64,000 nucleotides of DNA from Isoptericola sp. AK164 (GCF_029643425.1 NZ_CP119106.1:558001-622000), one strand, 5' to 3'. Numbered from the stretch's first letter, positions 1-8,925 are shown. The notes: generated from the sequence alone by a model not told the origin. Made by a program: numbers and translations.

Positions 1-96
1 GGGACGGTTGAGCACGTTGGAGACGGTGCCGACCGAGACCTCGGCGAGCCGGGCGACGTCGGCGATGGACGTCCGGCGCTTGGTGCGCGGTGGCAT
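1..96 (-). CDS. LacI-family transcriptional regulator, N-terminal fragment
   Basis: Only the first 32 codons lie in the window; the gene runs off the left edge. They read as a short basic leader followed by the LacI helix-turn-helix: IADVARLAEVSVGTVSNVLN is the classic motif that inserts into the minor groove at a palindromic operator. The ATG at 96 has a purine-rich AGGAAG upstream. It is divergent from the rhamnose operon, with 230 bp of shared regulatory DNA holding two palindromes. By position it is the best candidate for the local rhamnose regulator. The effector-binding domain is not visible, so the ligand is inferred. Confidence 0.88.
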   Translation of the reverse strand, partial: MPPRTKRRTSIADVARLAEVSVGTVSNVLNRP

Positions 97-211
97 GCTT
101 CCTCTCCCCGTCGACAGTAGCGTGCGCTGCCGCCGGAGGTGAGCGGTGGCAGTGGTGCCACGGATCGTATCGGTTCGGGCGGTCCGTCGCCGCCTGCCGC
201 GCCGGTAGGCT

Positions 212-224
212 GGAAACCGCTTCC
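212..224. promoter_or_regulatory. LacI-type operator between lacI and rhaM
   Basis: GGAAACCGCTTCC is an imperfect palindrome with GGAA/TTCC ends and a central CG, the usual form of LacI/GalR-family operators. It follows directly after a -10-like TAGGCT at 206-211. It may control the divergent lacI gene or the rha operon. Similar sites occur at 11554, 35132, 36688 and 41051. Confidence 0.5.
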
Positions 225-245
225 CTGCGTCCGTGAGGACGGCTC

Positions 246-295
246 TTGCGCCGCACGGGAGGACACGGGTACCTTGGAGGCGTTGAAACGATTCA
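246..295 (+). promoter_or_regulatory. rhaM promoter with TGAA-N4-TTCA operator
   Basis: TTGCGC (246-251) and TACCTT (270-275), 18 bp apart, form a plausible sigma-70-type promoter. TGAAACGATTCA at 284-295 lies just downstream, about 32 bp before the rhaM start, where a bound repressor would block transcription. The same 12-bp palindrome type precedes all three PL11 lyase genes in this window, which argues for a shared regulator. Confidence 0.55.
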
Positions 296-326
296 TCGCG
301 CGTCGACGATGATGCGAGGAGGAACA

Positions 327-692
327 GTGGGAGACGACGGTAAGCGCCGGGTCATGTTCCAGTTCCGGGTCCACCCGGACCGGCTGGAGGAGTACGGTCG
401 CCGCCACGGCGAGGTCTGGCCCGAGATGCTGCGGGCCCTGCACGAGGCCGGCTGGGAGAACTACTCGATCTTCACCGCACCCGACGGTCAGGTCGTGGGC
501 TACTTCGAGAGCGCCGACCCGGACGCCGCGCGGGCCCGGATGGGGCTGACCGAGGTCAACGCCCGCTGGCAGGCCGAGATGGCCGAGTTCTTCGACGGCG
601 ACGGACCGGACGCGACCATGACCGAGCTGACGCCGGTCTTCCACCTCGAGACGCAGCTCGCCGCCGCGGACGCCGCGGACGACCAGGACTGA
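327..692 (+). CDS. rhaM: L-rhamnose mutarotase
   Basis: The enzyme interconverts alpha and beta anomers of L-rhamnose in the cytoplasm, supplying the form used by the isomerase. The 121-residue product matches the usual ~105-residue family once its N-terminal tail is discounted. It has the typical FQFRVHPDRLEEYGRRHGEV opening (sugar-binding Tyr and His), a WENYSIF strand and a late MTELTPVFHLE. An open frame extends upstream to 246, but the GTG at 327 is preferred because AGGAGG (317-322) sits just before it. It is the first gene of the rha operon, 12 bp before the isomerase gene. Confidence 0.85.
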   Translation: MGDDGKRRVMFQFRVHPDRLEEYGRRHGEVWPEMLRALHEAGWENYSIFTAPDGQVVGYFESADPDAARARMGLTEVNARWQAEMAEFFDGDGPDATMTELTPVFHLETQLAAADAADDQD

Positions 693-704
693 GAGAAGGA
701 CACC

Positions 705-1871
705 ATGCCCAGCTTCGACGACATCACCCCGGTCCTGGACCGCCTCGCCATCGAGGTGCCGTCCTGGGCCTACGGCAACTCCGGCACCCGCTTCAAGGTG
801 TTCTCCACCCCGGGCACGCCGCGCACCCCCGAGGAGAAGATCGCCGACGCCGCCCAGGTCCACCGGCTCACCGGACTGGCCCCCACCGTCGCGCTGCACA
901 TCCCGTGGGACAAGGTCGACGACTACGCGGCGCTGCGCCGGTACGCCAACGACCAGGGCGTCGACCTCGGGACGATCAACTCCAACACGTTCCAGGACGA
1001 CGTCTACAAGCTCGGCTCGCTGACGCACACCGACCCCGCGGTCCGCCGGAAGGCGATCGACCATCACCTCGACTGCATCGAGATCATGCACGCCACCGGG
1101 TCGAAGGACCTGAAGATCTGGCTGGCCGACGGCTCGAACTACCCCGGGCAGGCGGACATCCGCACCCGCCAGGACCTGCTGCACGAGGCGTTGACCGAGA
1201 TCTACGGCCGGCTCGGCGACGACCACCGCATGGTGCTCGAGTACAAGTTCTTCGAGCCGGCCTTCTACCACACCGACGTGCCGGACTGGGGCACCTCCTA
1301 CGCCCAGGTCGCCGCGCTCGGCGAGAAGGCGTTCGTCTGCCTCGACACGGGCCACCACGCCCCGGGCACCAACATCGAGTTCATCGTCGCCCAGCTCCTG
1401 CGGCTCGGGAAGCTCGGCTCCTTCGACTTCAACTCGCGGTTCTACGCCGACGACGACCTCATCGTCGGTGCCGCCGACCCGTTCCAGCTCTTCCGCATCA
1501 TGGCCGAGGTCATCCGCGGCGGCGGCCTCGACGAGGGCTCCCAGGTCGCGCTGATGCTCGACCAGTGCCACAACATCGAGGACAAGGTCCCCGGCCAGAT
1601 CCGGTCGGTGCTCAACGTCCAGGAGATGACCGCCCGCGCGCTGCTGCTCGACCGGGAGGCCCTGACCGCGGCGCAGGAGAACGGCGACGTCCTGGGGGCC
1701 AACGCGATCTACATGGACGCCTTCTACACCGACGTGCGCCCGCTGCTCGCCGAGTACCGCGAGAAGCGCGGCCTGCCCGCCGACCCCATGGCCGCGTTCG
1801 CCGAGTCGGGCTACCTGCCGAAGATCGCCGCCGAGCGCGTGGGCGGTCAGCAGGCCGGCTGGGGCGCCTGA
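705..1871 (+). CDS. rhaI: L-rhamnose isomerase
   Basis: Converts L-rhamnose to L-rhamnulose, the first committed step of the phosphorylating rhamnose pathway. The 388-residue protein is a TIM barrel of the Pseudomonas stutzeri-type rhamnose isomerase group found in actinobacteria, not the E. coli RhaA type. Visible features include an N-terminal SWAYGNSGTRFKVF, a metal-site region around LEYKFFEPAFYHTD, then CLDTGHHAPGTNIE and FDFNSRFYADDDL. These carry the Glu, Asp and His residues expected to bind two divalent metal ions. GAGAAGGA precedes the ATG. Gene order with rhaM and the aldolase supports the call. Confidence 0.87.
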   Translation: MPSFDDITPVLDRLAIEVPSWAYGNSGTRFKVFSTPGTPRTPEEKIADAAQVHRLTGLAPTVALHIPWDKVDDYAALRRYANDQGVDLGTINSNTFQDDVYKLGSLTHTDPAVRRKAIDHHLDCIEIMHATGSKDLKIWLADGSNYPGQADIRTRQDLLHEALTEIYGRLGDDHRMVLEYKFFEPAFYHTDVPDWGTSYAQVAALGEKAFVCLDTGHHAPGTNIEFIVAQLLRLGKLGSFDFNSRFYADDDLIVGAADPFQLFRIMAEVIRGGGLDEGSQVALMLDQCHNIEDKVPGQIRSVLNVQEMTARALLLDREALTAAQENGDVLGANAIYMDAFYTDVRPLLAEYREKRGLPADPMAAFAESGYLPKIAAERVGGQQAGWGA

Positions 1872-1874
1872 GGC

Positions 1875-2849
1875 ATGAGCACGACGACGGCGTCGACGGC
1901 GACGGCGAGCATCCGTGAGGAGGTGCTCGCCGGCCCGCACGGCGACCTGCGCGTCCGGGTGTACCGGCCCGGCTCCGGTGCTCCCGTGGCCGGGCTGGTC
2001 TGGGCGCACGGCGGGGCGTTCATGCACGGCGACCTCGACATGCCGGAGGCCGACCACGTCGCCCGCATCCTCGCCGCCGGCGGTGTCGCCGTCGTCAGCG
2101 TCGACTACGCGTTGGCGCCCGCGTTCGACCACCACGCCGTGCTGGCCACCGACGGGCTCGAGAAGGGCCTGGCGCGGATGCTCGCCGCCACCGACGGCGC
2201 GCGCTTCCCGGTCGCGTCCCAGGAGCTGGCCTTCGCCTTCGCCTGGGCGGTCGACGCCGACCTGGGCGTCCCGGCAGGCCGCTGGTCCCTCGGCGGGGCC
2301 AGCGCCGGCGGGAACCTCGCCGCGGGCGTGGCGCTGCGGCTGCGCGACGCCGCCGCCGGGGACACCGGCGCCGCGCCGGTCCCGCCGTCGTCGACCGCGC
2401 GCACCGTCCCCCGCAGCGTGGTGCTCGCCTACCCGGTGGCGCACCACGAGCTGCCGGACCCGTGGCCCGAGCTGGCCACCAAGATCGCCGCGCTGCCGCC
2501 GGACCGGAGCTATCCTCCGGCGGCAGTGCGGGCCATGAACGACCACTACCTCGGACACGAGCGCGGCCCGGACTCCCCGTACGCGTTCCCGGCCGGGCAC
2601 GACCTCCGTGGCCTGCCGCCGACCCTGATCGTCACCTCCGACCACGACGCGCTGCGGTCCTCCGGGGAGGCCTACGCCGCCGAGCTGGCCGTCGCCGGCA
2701 CGGACGTCATGGTCGTGCGCGAGGACGACACCCTGCACGGTCACCTCAACCAGCCGGACGACCCCGGGTGTGCGCGCAGCCTCGCGCGCATCACCGCCTG
2801 GCTCACGTCCGACGTGCTGGTCGGGACCACCCACGAACCACCCGCCTGA
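1875..2849 (+). CDS. Alpha/beta hydrolase of the hormone-sensitive-lipase family
   Basis: A 324-residue cytoplasmic esterase or lipase of the abhydrolase_3 group. The HGGAF oxyanion-hole motif lies near residue 50, the nucleophile elbow GGASAGG near residue 142, the acid in TSDHDAL near residue 258, and the catalytic His in LHGHLNQ near residue 292. It starts 3 bp after the isomerase stop, so it is co-transcribed with rha genes. No signal peptide is seen. A role in removing acetyl or other acyl groups from imported rhamnose-containing sugars is an inference from the operon; a lactonase-like role is also possible. Confidence 0.75.
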   Translation: MSTTTASTATASIREEVLAGPHGDLRVRVYRPGSGAPVAGLVWAHGGAFMHGDLDMPEADHVARILAAGGVAVVSVDYALAPAFDHHAVLATDGLEKGLARMLAATDGARFPVASQELAFAFAWAVDADLGVPAGRWSLGGASAGGNLAAGVALRLRDAAAGDTGAAPVPPSSTARTVPRSVVLAYPVAHHELPDPWPELATKIAALPPDRSYPPAAVRAMNDHYLGHERGPDSPYAFPAGHDLRGLPPTLIVTSDHDALRSSGEAYAAELAVAGTDVMVVREDDTLHGHLNQPDDPGCARSLARITAWLTSDVLVGTTHEPPA

Positions 2850-2880
2850 TCCACCGACACACCACCTTGTGGAGCATTCG

Positions 2881-4935
2881 ATGACGAACGAGACCGTTGC
2901 CGCTCTGGTCGAGCGGTCCAACCGCCTGGGCGCCGACCCGAAGAACACGAACTACGCCGGCGGCAACACGTCCGCCAAGGGCGTCGAGACCGACCCCGTC
3001 ACCGGTCAGGACGTCGAGCTGCTGTGGGTCAAGGGCTCCGGCGGCGACCTGGGCACCCTGACCGAGAAGGGCCTGGCCGCGCTGCGCCTGGACCGCATGC
3101 GCGCGCTGGTCGACGTCTACCCGGGCGTCGACCGCGAGGACGAGATGGTCGCGGCGTTCGACTACTGCCTGCACGGCAAGGGCGGCGCCGCCCCCAGCAT
3201 CGACACCGCCATGCACGGGCTCGTCGACGCCAAGCACGTGGACCACCTGCACCCGGACTCCGGCATCGCGATCGCCACCGCCGTCGACGGCCCGGACCTG
3301 ACCGCGACCATCTTCGGCGGCAACGTCGTGTGGGTGCCGTGGCGTCGGCCCGGCTTCCAGCTCGGTCTGGACATCGCCGAGATCAAGAAGGCCAACCCCG
3401 ACGCGATCGGGACCGTGCTGGGCGGCCACGGCATCACCGCGTGGGGCGACACCGCCGAGGAGGCCGAGGCCAACTCGCTGTGGATCATCGACACGGCGGC
3501 GGCCTACATCGCCGAGCACGGCAAGGCCGAGCCCTTCGGCCCGGCGCTCGACGGCTACGGCGCGCTGCCCGAGGCCGAGCGCCGCGCCAAGGCCGCCGCG
3601 CTGGCCCCGCACCTGCGCGCCGTCGCCTCGCACGACAAGCCGCAGGTCGGCCACTTCACCGACTCCGAGCCGGTGCTGGAGTTCCTCGCGCACGCCGAGC
3701 ACCCCCGCCTCGCCGAGCTCGGGACCTCCTGCCCCGACCACTTCCTGCGCACCAAGGTCAAGCCGCTGGTGATCGACCTGCCGGCGACCGCCAGCGTCGA
3801 GGAGATCGTCGAGCGGCTGCCGGAGCTGCACGAGGCGTACCGCGCCGACTACACCGCCTACTACGAGCAGGGTGCCGCCGAGGCGCGCGAGCGCGGCGAG
3901 GAGCCGCCCGCGATCCGCGGTGCCGACCCCGCGATCGTCCTCGTCCCCGGCGTGGGCATGTTCTCCTACGGCGGTGACAAGCAGACCGCCCGGGTGGCCG
4001 GCGAGTTCTACGTCAACGCCATCAACGTGATGCGCGGTGCCGAGGCCCTGTCGACCTACGCCCCGATCGACACCTCGGAGAAGTTCCGCATCGAGTACTG
4101 GGCGCTCGAGGAGGCCAAGCTGCAGCGCAAGCCCAAGCCGAAGCCGCTGGCCACCCGCATCGCGTTCGTCACCGGCGCGGCCTCCGGCATCGGCAAGGCC
4201 ATCGCCGAGCGGCTCGCCGCCGAGGGCGCCTGCGTCGTGATCGCCGACCTGGACGCCGAGAAGGCGCAGGGGGTCGCCGCGGAGATCGGGTCGACCGACG
4301 TCGCCGTCGGGCTCGCCGCGAACGTCACCGACGAGGCCGCGATCCGGGCCGCGCTGGACGAGGCCGTGCTCGCGTTCGGCGGCGTGGACATCGTCGTCAA
4401 CAACGCCGGGCTGTCGCTGTCCAAGTCGCTGTTCGAGACCACGGCCGACGACTGGGACCTGCAGCACGACGTCATGGCCAAGGGCTCGTTCCTGGTGTCC
4501 AAGCACGCCGCACGGATCCTCGTGGACCAGCACCTCGGTGGCGACATCATCTACATCTCGTCCAAGAACTCGGTGTTCGCCGGTCCGAACAACATCGCCT
4601 ACTCGGCGACCAAGGCCGACCAGGCCCACCAGGTGCGCCTGCTGGCCGCCGAGCTCGGCGAGCACGGGATCAAGGTCAACGGCATCAACCCCGACGGCGT
4701 CGTGCGCGGGTCGGGCATCTTCGCCTCCGGGTGGGGCGCCAACCGGGCCAAGACCTACGGCATCGAGGAGTCGGAGCTCGGCAAGTTCTACGCCCAGCGC
4801 ACGCTGCTCAAGCGCGAGGTGCTGCCGGAGAACATCGCGAACGTGGCGTTCTCGCTGTGCACCGCGGACTTCTCGCACACGACCGGACTGCACATCCCCG
4901 TCGACGCGGGTGTGGCGCAGGCGTTCCTGCGATGA
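2881..4935 (+). CDS. rhaD: Bifunctional rhamnulose-1-phosphate aldolase / L-lactaldehyde dehydrogenase
   Basis: A 684-residue fusion. Residues about 1-420 form a class II aldolase domain, with GGNTSAK near 30 and HLHPDSG (zinc ligands) at about 122-128. Residues about 425-684 form a short-chain dehydrogenase, with TGAASGIG near 430 and catalytic Tyr574-x3-Lys578 in YSATK. By family knowledge (RhaEW of Bacillus subtilis) the aldolase splits rhamnulose 1-phosphate into dihydroxyacetone phosphate and L-lactaldehyde, and the dehydrogenase oxidises the aldehyde to L-lactate with NAD. The ATG at 2881 is preferred over an upstream in-frame start at 2770 because the family begins here and the upstream stretch overlaps the hydrolase gene. 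Confidence 0.92.
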   Translation: MTNETVAALVERSNRLGADPKNTNYAGGNTSAKGVETDPVTGQDVELLWVKGSGGDLGTLTEKGLAALRLDRMRALVDVYPGVDREDEMVAAFDYCLHGKGGAAPSIDTAMHGLVDAKHVDHLHPDSGIAIATAVDGPDLTATIFGGNVVWVPWRRPGFQLGLDIAEIKKANPDAIGTVLGGHGITAWGDTAEEAEANSLWIIDTAAAYIAEHGKAEPFGPALDGYGALPEAERRAKAAALAPHLRAVASHDKPQVGHFTDSEPVLEFLAHAEHPRLAELGTSCPDHFLRTKVKPLVIDLPATASVEEIVERLPELHEAYRADYTAYYEQGAAEARERGEEPPAIRGADPAIVLVPGVGMFSYGGDKQTARVAGEFYVNAINVMRGAEALSTYAPIDTSEKFRIEYWALEEAKLQRKPKPKPLATRIAFVTGAASGIGKAIAERLAAEGACVVIADLDAEKAQGVAAEIGSTDVAVGLAANVTDEAAIRAALDEAVLAFGGVDIVVNNAGLSLSKSLFETTADDWDLQHDVMAKGSFLVSKHAARILVDQHLGGDIIYISSKNSVFAGPNNIAYSATKADQAHQVRLLAAELGEHGIKVNGINPDGVVRGSGIFASGWGANRAKTYGIEESELGKFYAQRTLLKREVLPENIANVAFSLCTADFSHTTGLHIPVDAGVAQAFLR

Positions 4936-6413
4936 GCGCGTTCGTCGCCGTCGACCTCGGGGCGACCAGCGGCCGGGTGATGCTCGGCGTCGTCACCGGC
5001 GGGGCCGGGGACGAGCACGTCGACCTCACCGAGGTCGCACGGTTCGGCAACGGCCCCGTCGAGATCCCCGAGTCCGACGGCACCGCGCTGCACTGGGACC
5101 TGCTGCACCTGTGGCGAGGGACCCTGGACGGCCTCCGCGCCGCCGGGGCCCTCGCCCGGGAGCGCGGTGTCGAGATCGCCGGGATCGGCATCGACTCCTG
5201 GGCGGTCGACCACGGACTGTTCGCCGCCGACGGCTCGCTGCTGGCCAACCCGCGTCACCACCGCGACCCCCGGCTGAGCGGTGTGGCGGAGGAGGTGCTC
5301 GGCAGGCTCGGTCCCGGCGAGCACTACGGCGTCAACGGGCTGCAGACCCTGCCGTTCAACACCGAGTTCCAGCTCGTGGCCGCCCGGCACGACGCCGTGT
5401 GGCCGCTCGTGGACTCGATCCGGCTGATTCCCGACCTCCTCGGCTCGTGGCTCACCGGGGTGACGGTCGCCGAGGTCACCAACGCCTCGACGACCGGGCT
5501 GCTGGACGCGACCACCCGGCAGTGGTCCGGCCCGGTCGTCGACGCCCTGCAGCGCGAGTACCCCGAGCTGGGCGACCTGCGGTCGAAGCTGGCCGACGTC
5601 GTCGAGCCGGGGACCGTCGTCGGGCACCTGACCGACCGCGTCCAGGACGCCACGGGGCTGGGTGCCGTCCCGGTCGTCGCGGTGGGGTCGCACGACACGG
5701 CCTCCGCCGTCGTCGGCGTGCCCGCCAAGGACGAGCGGTTCGCCTACGTCTCCTCCGGCACCTGGTCGTTGGTGGGCGTCGAGCTGGACGAACCCGTGCT
5801 CACCGAGGAGAGCCGGCAGGCGGACGTCACCAACGAGCTCGGCGTCGACGGCACCGTGCGCTACCTCAAGAACGTCATGGGGCTGTGGGTGCTCTCGGAG
5901 ACGCTGCGCACCTGGCAGGAGGCGGGCACGGAGGTCACGCTGGTCGAGGCGCTCGCGGCCGCCGCCGAGGCCCGGCCGCGTCGGACCGTCGTGGACGTCG
6001 ACGCCCCCGAGTTCCTCCCGCCGGGCGACATGCCGGCGCGGATCGCCGACGCCGCCCGGGCGAGCGGGCAGCCCGTGCCCGAGGGCGTCGGGGAGACGGT
6101 GCGCTGCATCCTCGACTCCCTCGCCGACGCCTACCGTCGTGTGCTGCACGAGGTGACCCGGCTGTCGGGCCGGCACGTCGAGGTGCTGCACGTCGTGGGA
6201 GGCGGCTCGCAGAACGAGCTGCTGTGCCGGCTCACGGCGGCCGCCACGGGTCTGCCCGTCGTCGCCGGACCTGTCGAGGGCGCCGCCCTCGGCAACGTCG
6301 TGGTCCAGGCCCGGGCCGTGGGGGCGCTCGACGGCGACCTGACCCGGCTGCGGGGCGTCGTCCGGCGCTCCTCGCGGCTGCGGCGCTACGAACCCCAGCT
6401 CGTCAACGGCTGA
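4932..6413 (+). CDS. rhaB: Rhamnulokinase
   Basis: Phosphorylates L-rhamnulose with ATP to rhamnulose 1-phosphate. The product is 493 residues, normal for the FGGY carbohydrate kinase family. DLGATSGR at the N terminus is the phosphate-binding segment with the serine typical of rhamnulokinases. GSHDTASAV near residue 252 carries the catalytic Asp, YVSSGTWSLVG follows, and VVGGGSQNELL is the adenosine motif. The ATG overlaps the aldolase stop (ATGA), so translation is probably coupled. It is the last gene of the rha operon and overlaps the end of the convergent downstream gene by 11 bp. Confidence 0.92.
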   Translation: MSAFVAVDLGATSGRVMLGVVTGGAGDEHVDLTEVARFGNGPVEIPESDGTALHWDLLHLWRGTLDGLRAAGALARERGVEIAGIGIDSWAVDHGLFAADGSLLANPRHHRDPRLSGVAEEVLGRLGPGEHYGVNGLQTLPFNTEFQLVAARHDAVWPLVDSIRLIPDLLGSWLTGVTVAEVTNASTTGLLDATTRQWSGPVVDALQREYPELGDLRSKLADVVEPGTVVGHLTDRVQDATGLGAVPVVAVGSHDTASAVVGVPAKDERFAYVSSGTWSLVGVELDEPVLTEESRQADVTNELGVDGTVRYLKNVMGLWVLSETLRTWQEAGTEVTLVEALAAAAEARPRRTVVDVDAPEFLPPGDMPARIADAARASGQPVPEGVGETVRCILDSLADAYRRVLHEVTRLSGRHVEVLHVVGGGSQNELLCRLTAAATGLPVVAGPVEGAALGNVVVQARAVGALDGDLTRLRGVVRRSSRLRRYEPQLVNG

Positions 6414-6906
6414 GCGGTGCCGGCGCCCCGGGTCCGTCGTGGCCCGGGGCCCCGGCCCCGTCTCGCGCGCGGTCCGGGGCGGCGAGCGTGAACCGTGCCC
6501 ACACGCGCTTCTCCCACGCGGAGTCCCGGTACCAGCCGACGTCGTCGGCGACGCGCAGGGCGAGCTGGAGCCCGAAGCCGCCCTTGCCGAGGTCGCGGTG
6601 GGGGCTGAGGATCGGCGGGAGGTCGGGCCGGGTGTCCGTCACGGAGACGACGGCGGTGGTCCCGTCGCACCGCAGCTCCAGGCCCGCCGGGCCGCCGGTG
6701 TACTCCAGGGCGTTGGACGCCAGCTCGTTGGCGATGAGGACGACGTGCTGGGGCTCGGCGCCCGACGGGGCCAGGCAGCAGTCGCAGGTGCCGCCCGCCA
6801 GGCGTCGCAACGCGCGGTCGAGGTCGGTGCGGATGCGGGCGAGATCGTCGGCGGACTCGACCGTCCAGCGGGCCAGGACGTGGTCGGGGTGAGTGGCGCC
6901 GGTCAT
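6403..6906 (-). CDS. RsbW-type anti-sigma factor / histidine-kinase-like ATPase
   Basis: A 167-residue protein with a GHKL ATP-binding fold: N box LIANELASNALEYT near residue 60, a G1-like DTRPDLP, and GKGGFGLQLAL as the G2 box. This domain architecture is typical of the many stand-alone actinobacterial serine kinases and anti-sigma factors (RsbW/SpoIIAB-like). CDCC near residue 42 is an odd cysteine cluster that could bind metal or sense redox. The C-terminal ~25 residues are Pro/Ala/Gly-rich and probably disordered. No partner sigma factor or antagonist is adjacent, so its target is unknown. Confidence 0.72.
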   Translation of the reverse strand: MTGATHPDHVLARWTVESADDLARIRTDLDRALRRLAGGTCDCCLAPSGAEPQHVVLIANELASNALEYTGGPAGLELRCDGTTAVVSVTDTRPDLPPILSPHRDLGKGGFGLQLALRVADDVGWYRDSAWEKRVWARFTLAAPDRARDGAGAPGHDGPGAPAPLSR

Positions 6907-7047
6907 CCCGCGCCCCCGAGCCGGACGAGCATCCCCTACTCCTCACCCCGTGCTGGACTCCGAGAACGATCCGGCGTCGAGCCTACAACCGGCCCCGGGC
7001 CGCCGCCCGTCGGCGGGGAAGGGGAGGGCGGCCGCTCCGTGCCGTCG

Positions 7048-7827
7048 TCAGCGGAAGCGCTGCACGGCCTGCGGCGCCGCCTCGGCGAGCTCACGCACCA
7101 CGGGGTGCTCGGCCGTCGACAGGACCTGCGACAGGCTCCCGGAGGCGACGAAGGTCCCCTCGCCGAGGACGTGCACGGTGGGGCAGAGCCGTTCGACGAG
7201 CTCCAGGTCGTGGGTGACGAGCAGCACGGCGGTGCCCTGGTCCGCGGTCGCGTCCGCGAGCCGGCGCACGACCTCGCCGCGCATCGCCGGGTCGACGGCG
7301 GTGAGCGGCTCGTCGAGCAGCAGCGCGTCGGGGCGCGTCGCCAGCGCCGAGGCCAGGGCGAGGCGCTGCTTCTCCCCGCCGGACAGGGTCCCGACCTGGC
7401 GGACGGCGAACCGCGGCTCGAGCGCGACGTCGTCGAGCAGCTCCTCGACGGTCCGGCCCGAGGCGCGGCCGGCCTTGCGGGCGTCCGCCAGGGCCTTGCC
7501 CAGCACGCGGTCGACGGTCCAGCGCGGGTCGACGTCGCCGATCCCCTCCTGGGCGACCCGGCGGACCTGGGTGCGGAAGGCCTTCTTGTCCCGCAGGCCG
7601 ATGCGGCTGACCGTGCGGCCGTGCCACGTGGCGTGCCCGCTGGTCGGCTTCACACGGCCGACCAGTGCCCGCACGATCGTCGACTTGCCGGCGCCGGACG
7701 GGCCGACGATACCGACGGGCGCCGAGCCGGTGGTGAGCTCGAGGTCGATGTCGCGGACGACGTCGGGGCCGCCGTAGCCGGCGGAGAGGCCGGAGGCGCG
7801 CAGGATCGGGGCGGTGTTCGAGCTCAT
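7048..7827 (-). CDS. ABC transporter ATP-binding protein, peptide/nickel-type
   Basis: A 259-residue ATPase subunit with Walker A GPSGAGKST near residue 43, a Q-loop in RRVAQEGIGDVDPRWTV, signature LSGGEKQR, Walker B ALLLDEP and a switch His in LLVTHD. The segment after the Q-loop (IGDVDPRWTVDRVLGKAL) resembles the oligopeptide/nickel (DppF/OppF) branch. No permease or binding-protein gene is next to it, so it is either an orphan that energises a transporter encoded elsewhere or a remnant of one. The ATG has a GAAGG-type site upstream. Substrate unknown. Confidence 0.78.
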   Translation of the reverse strand: MSSNTAPILRASGLSAGYGGPDVVRDIDLELTTGSAPVGIVGPSGAGKSTIVRALVGRVKPTSGHATWHGRTVSRIGLRDKKAFRTQVRRVAQEGIGDVDPRWTVDRVLGKALADARKAGRASGRTVEELLDDVALEPRFAVRQVGTLSGGEKQRLALASALATRPDALLLDEPLTAVDPAMRGEVVRRLADATADQGTAVLLVTHDLELVERLCPTVHVLGEGTFVASGSLSQVLSTAEHPVVRELAEAAPQAVQRFR

Positions 7828-7930
7828 CGGGACCTTCGGGGTGCAGGGGACTGGTGGCCCGCCGACGGAAAGGGGTGTCGACGGGCCACACGGTACGACG
7901 AACGGCGCGCGCCCGCGGTTCCCGTCAGTG

Positions 7931-7990
7931 CTGTGGGCATGAAATATGCAGCCCTCCGGTGGGGGAGGACTGCATATTTCATGCCCACAG
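7931..7990. repeat. Long perfect palindrome, 21-bp arms (TGTGGGC word)
   Basis: Positions 7931-7951 and 7970-7990 are exact reverse complements separated by 18 nt, part of which can also pair. The arm word (TGTGGGCATGAAATATGCAG) is nearly the same as that of the palindrome at 49218-49281. It lies 54 bp past the stop of the leftward isomerase operon, so it can act as a terminator, although no U-tract follows. Its AT-rich arm stands out against the flanking GC content. Confidence 0.8.
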
Positions 7991-8043
7991 CGAGGGTGGT
8001 GCCCACAGCTCGGGTCGTGCGCACGTCCCCGACGGAAGGACGG

Positions 8044-8925
8044 TCAGAGGTGCGGGGCGACGTGCTCCGCGTAGCGCTCCGCGACCGTCCGCGCGGTCTT
8101 GACCGGGTCCGCCGCCCAGATCCCCTCGTTGAAGATCTCGGTCTCGACGTCGCCGGTGTACCCGGCGTCGCGCACCCAGGACGAGATCGTCGCGAAGTCG
8201 ATGTACCCGTCGCCGACGTGCCCGCGCGAGTTCAGCGCCGTGGCGCCGAACGGCAGGTTCCAGTCGCAGACCTGATAGCTCGCGATCCGCCCCTCGCGAC
8301 CGGCCCGCTCGATCGACCCCCGCAGCTCCGGGTCCCACCACACGTGGTAGGTGTCCACCACGACGCCCACGGTGCGGGCGTCGAACGGGGCGGACAGGTC
8401 GAGCGCCTGACCCAGCGTGGAGATCACCGCGCGGTCGGCGGCGAACATCGGGTGCAGCGGCTCGAGGACGATCCGCACGTCGTGCTCCGCCGCGATCGGC
8501 GCGAGGTCGGCCAGCCGGTCCGCCACCCGGGCACGGGCCGCGACGACGTCACGGTCGGTGCCGGGCGCCGGGGGCGCCTCGGGGGAGGACCCCGGCAGGC
8601 CGCCGACGACGAACACGAGCTCGCGCGTCCCGACCGCGGCGGCCTCCTCGATCGCCCGGGTGTTCTCCGCGATCGCGTCGCGGACGCCCTCGTCCGTGGC
8701 GGCCGTGAGGAACCCGCCCCGGCACAGCGAGGAGACGGTCAGCCCGGCGTCCTCGACGATCGTGCGGGCGGTCTCGGCGCCGTGCTCGGCGACCTGGTGC
8801 CGCCACAGCCCGACGGCGCCCATCCCGGCGGCGGCCGCCGCCTGGACCGCCTCGGGCAGCGAGGCGTGCTTGACCGTGGCGGTGTTGAGCGAGCAGCGCG
8901 ACAGGTCCGCGCTCTGCGCGCTCAT
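8044..8925 (-). CDS. Sugar phosphate isomerase/epimerase family TIM-barrel protein
   Basis: A 293-residue AP-endonuclease-2/xylose-isomerase-like barrel. Likely metal ligands include Glu in IVLEPLHPMF, Asp/His in VVVDTYHVWWD, and late Glu residues in DVETEIFNE. The start ATG at 8925 has a strong AAGGAGGG. It is the third gene of a leftward operon (oxidoreductase, DUF993 protein, this gene). Such barrels isomerise or epimerise keto-sugars, or dehydrate 3-keto-inosose-like compounds. The substrate is not identifiable from sequence, but linkage to a Gfo/Idh oxidoreductase suggests an oxidised sugar or cyclitol. Confidence 0.75.
   Translation of the reverse strand: MSAQSADLSRCSLNTATVKHASLPEAVQAAAAAGMGAVGLWRHQVAEHGAETARTIVEDAGLTVSSLCRGGFLTAATDEGVRDAIAENTRAIEEAAAVGTRELVFVVGGLPGSSPEAPPAPGTDRDVVAARARVADRLADLAPIAAEHDVRIVLEPLHPMFAADRAVISTLGQALDLSAPFDARTVGVVVDTYHVWWDPELRGSIERAGREGRIASYQVCDWNLPFGATALNSRGHVGDGYIDFATISSWVRDAGYTGDVETEIFNEGIWAADPVKTARTVAERYAEHVAPHL

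Noticed and set aside
2803-4893. 696-residue minus-strand frame opposite the rhamnulose-phosphate aldolase gene
   Set aside because: Composition is Gly/Val/Asp/Arg-rich without motifs, while the plus strand encodes two full enzyme domains.
7931-7990. End of an insertion sequence
   Set aside because: No transposase or target duplication is visible nearby; the element is a self-contained palindrome.
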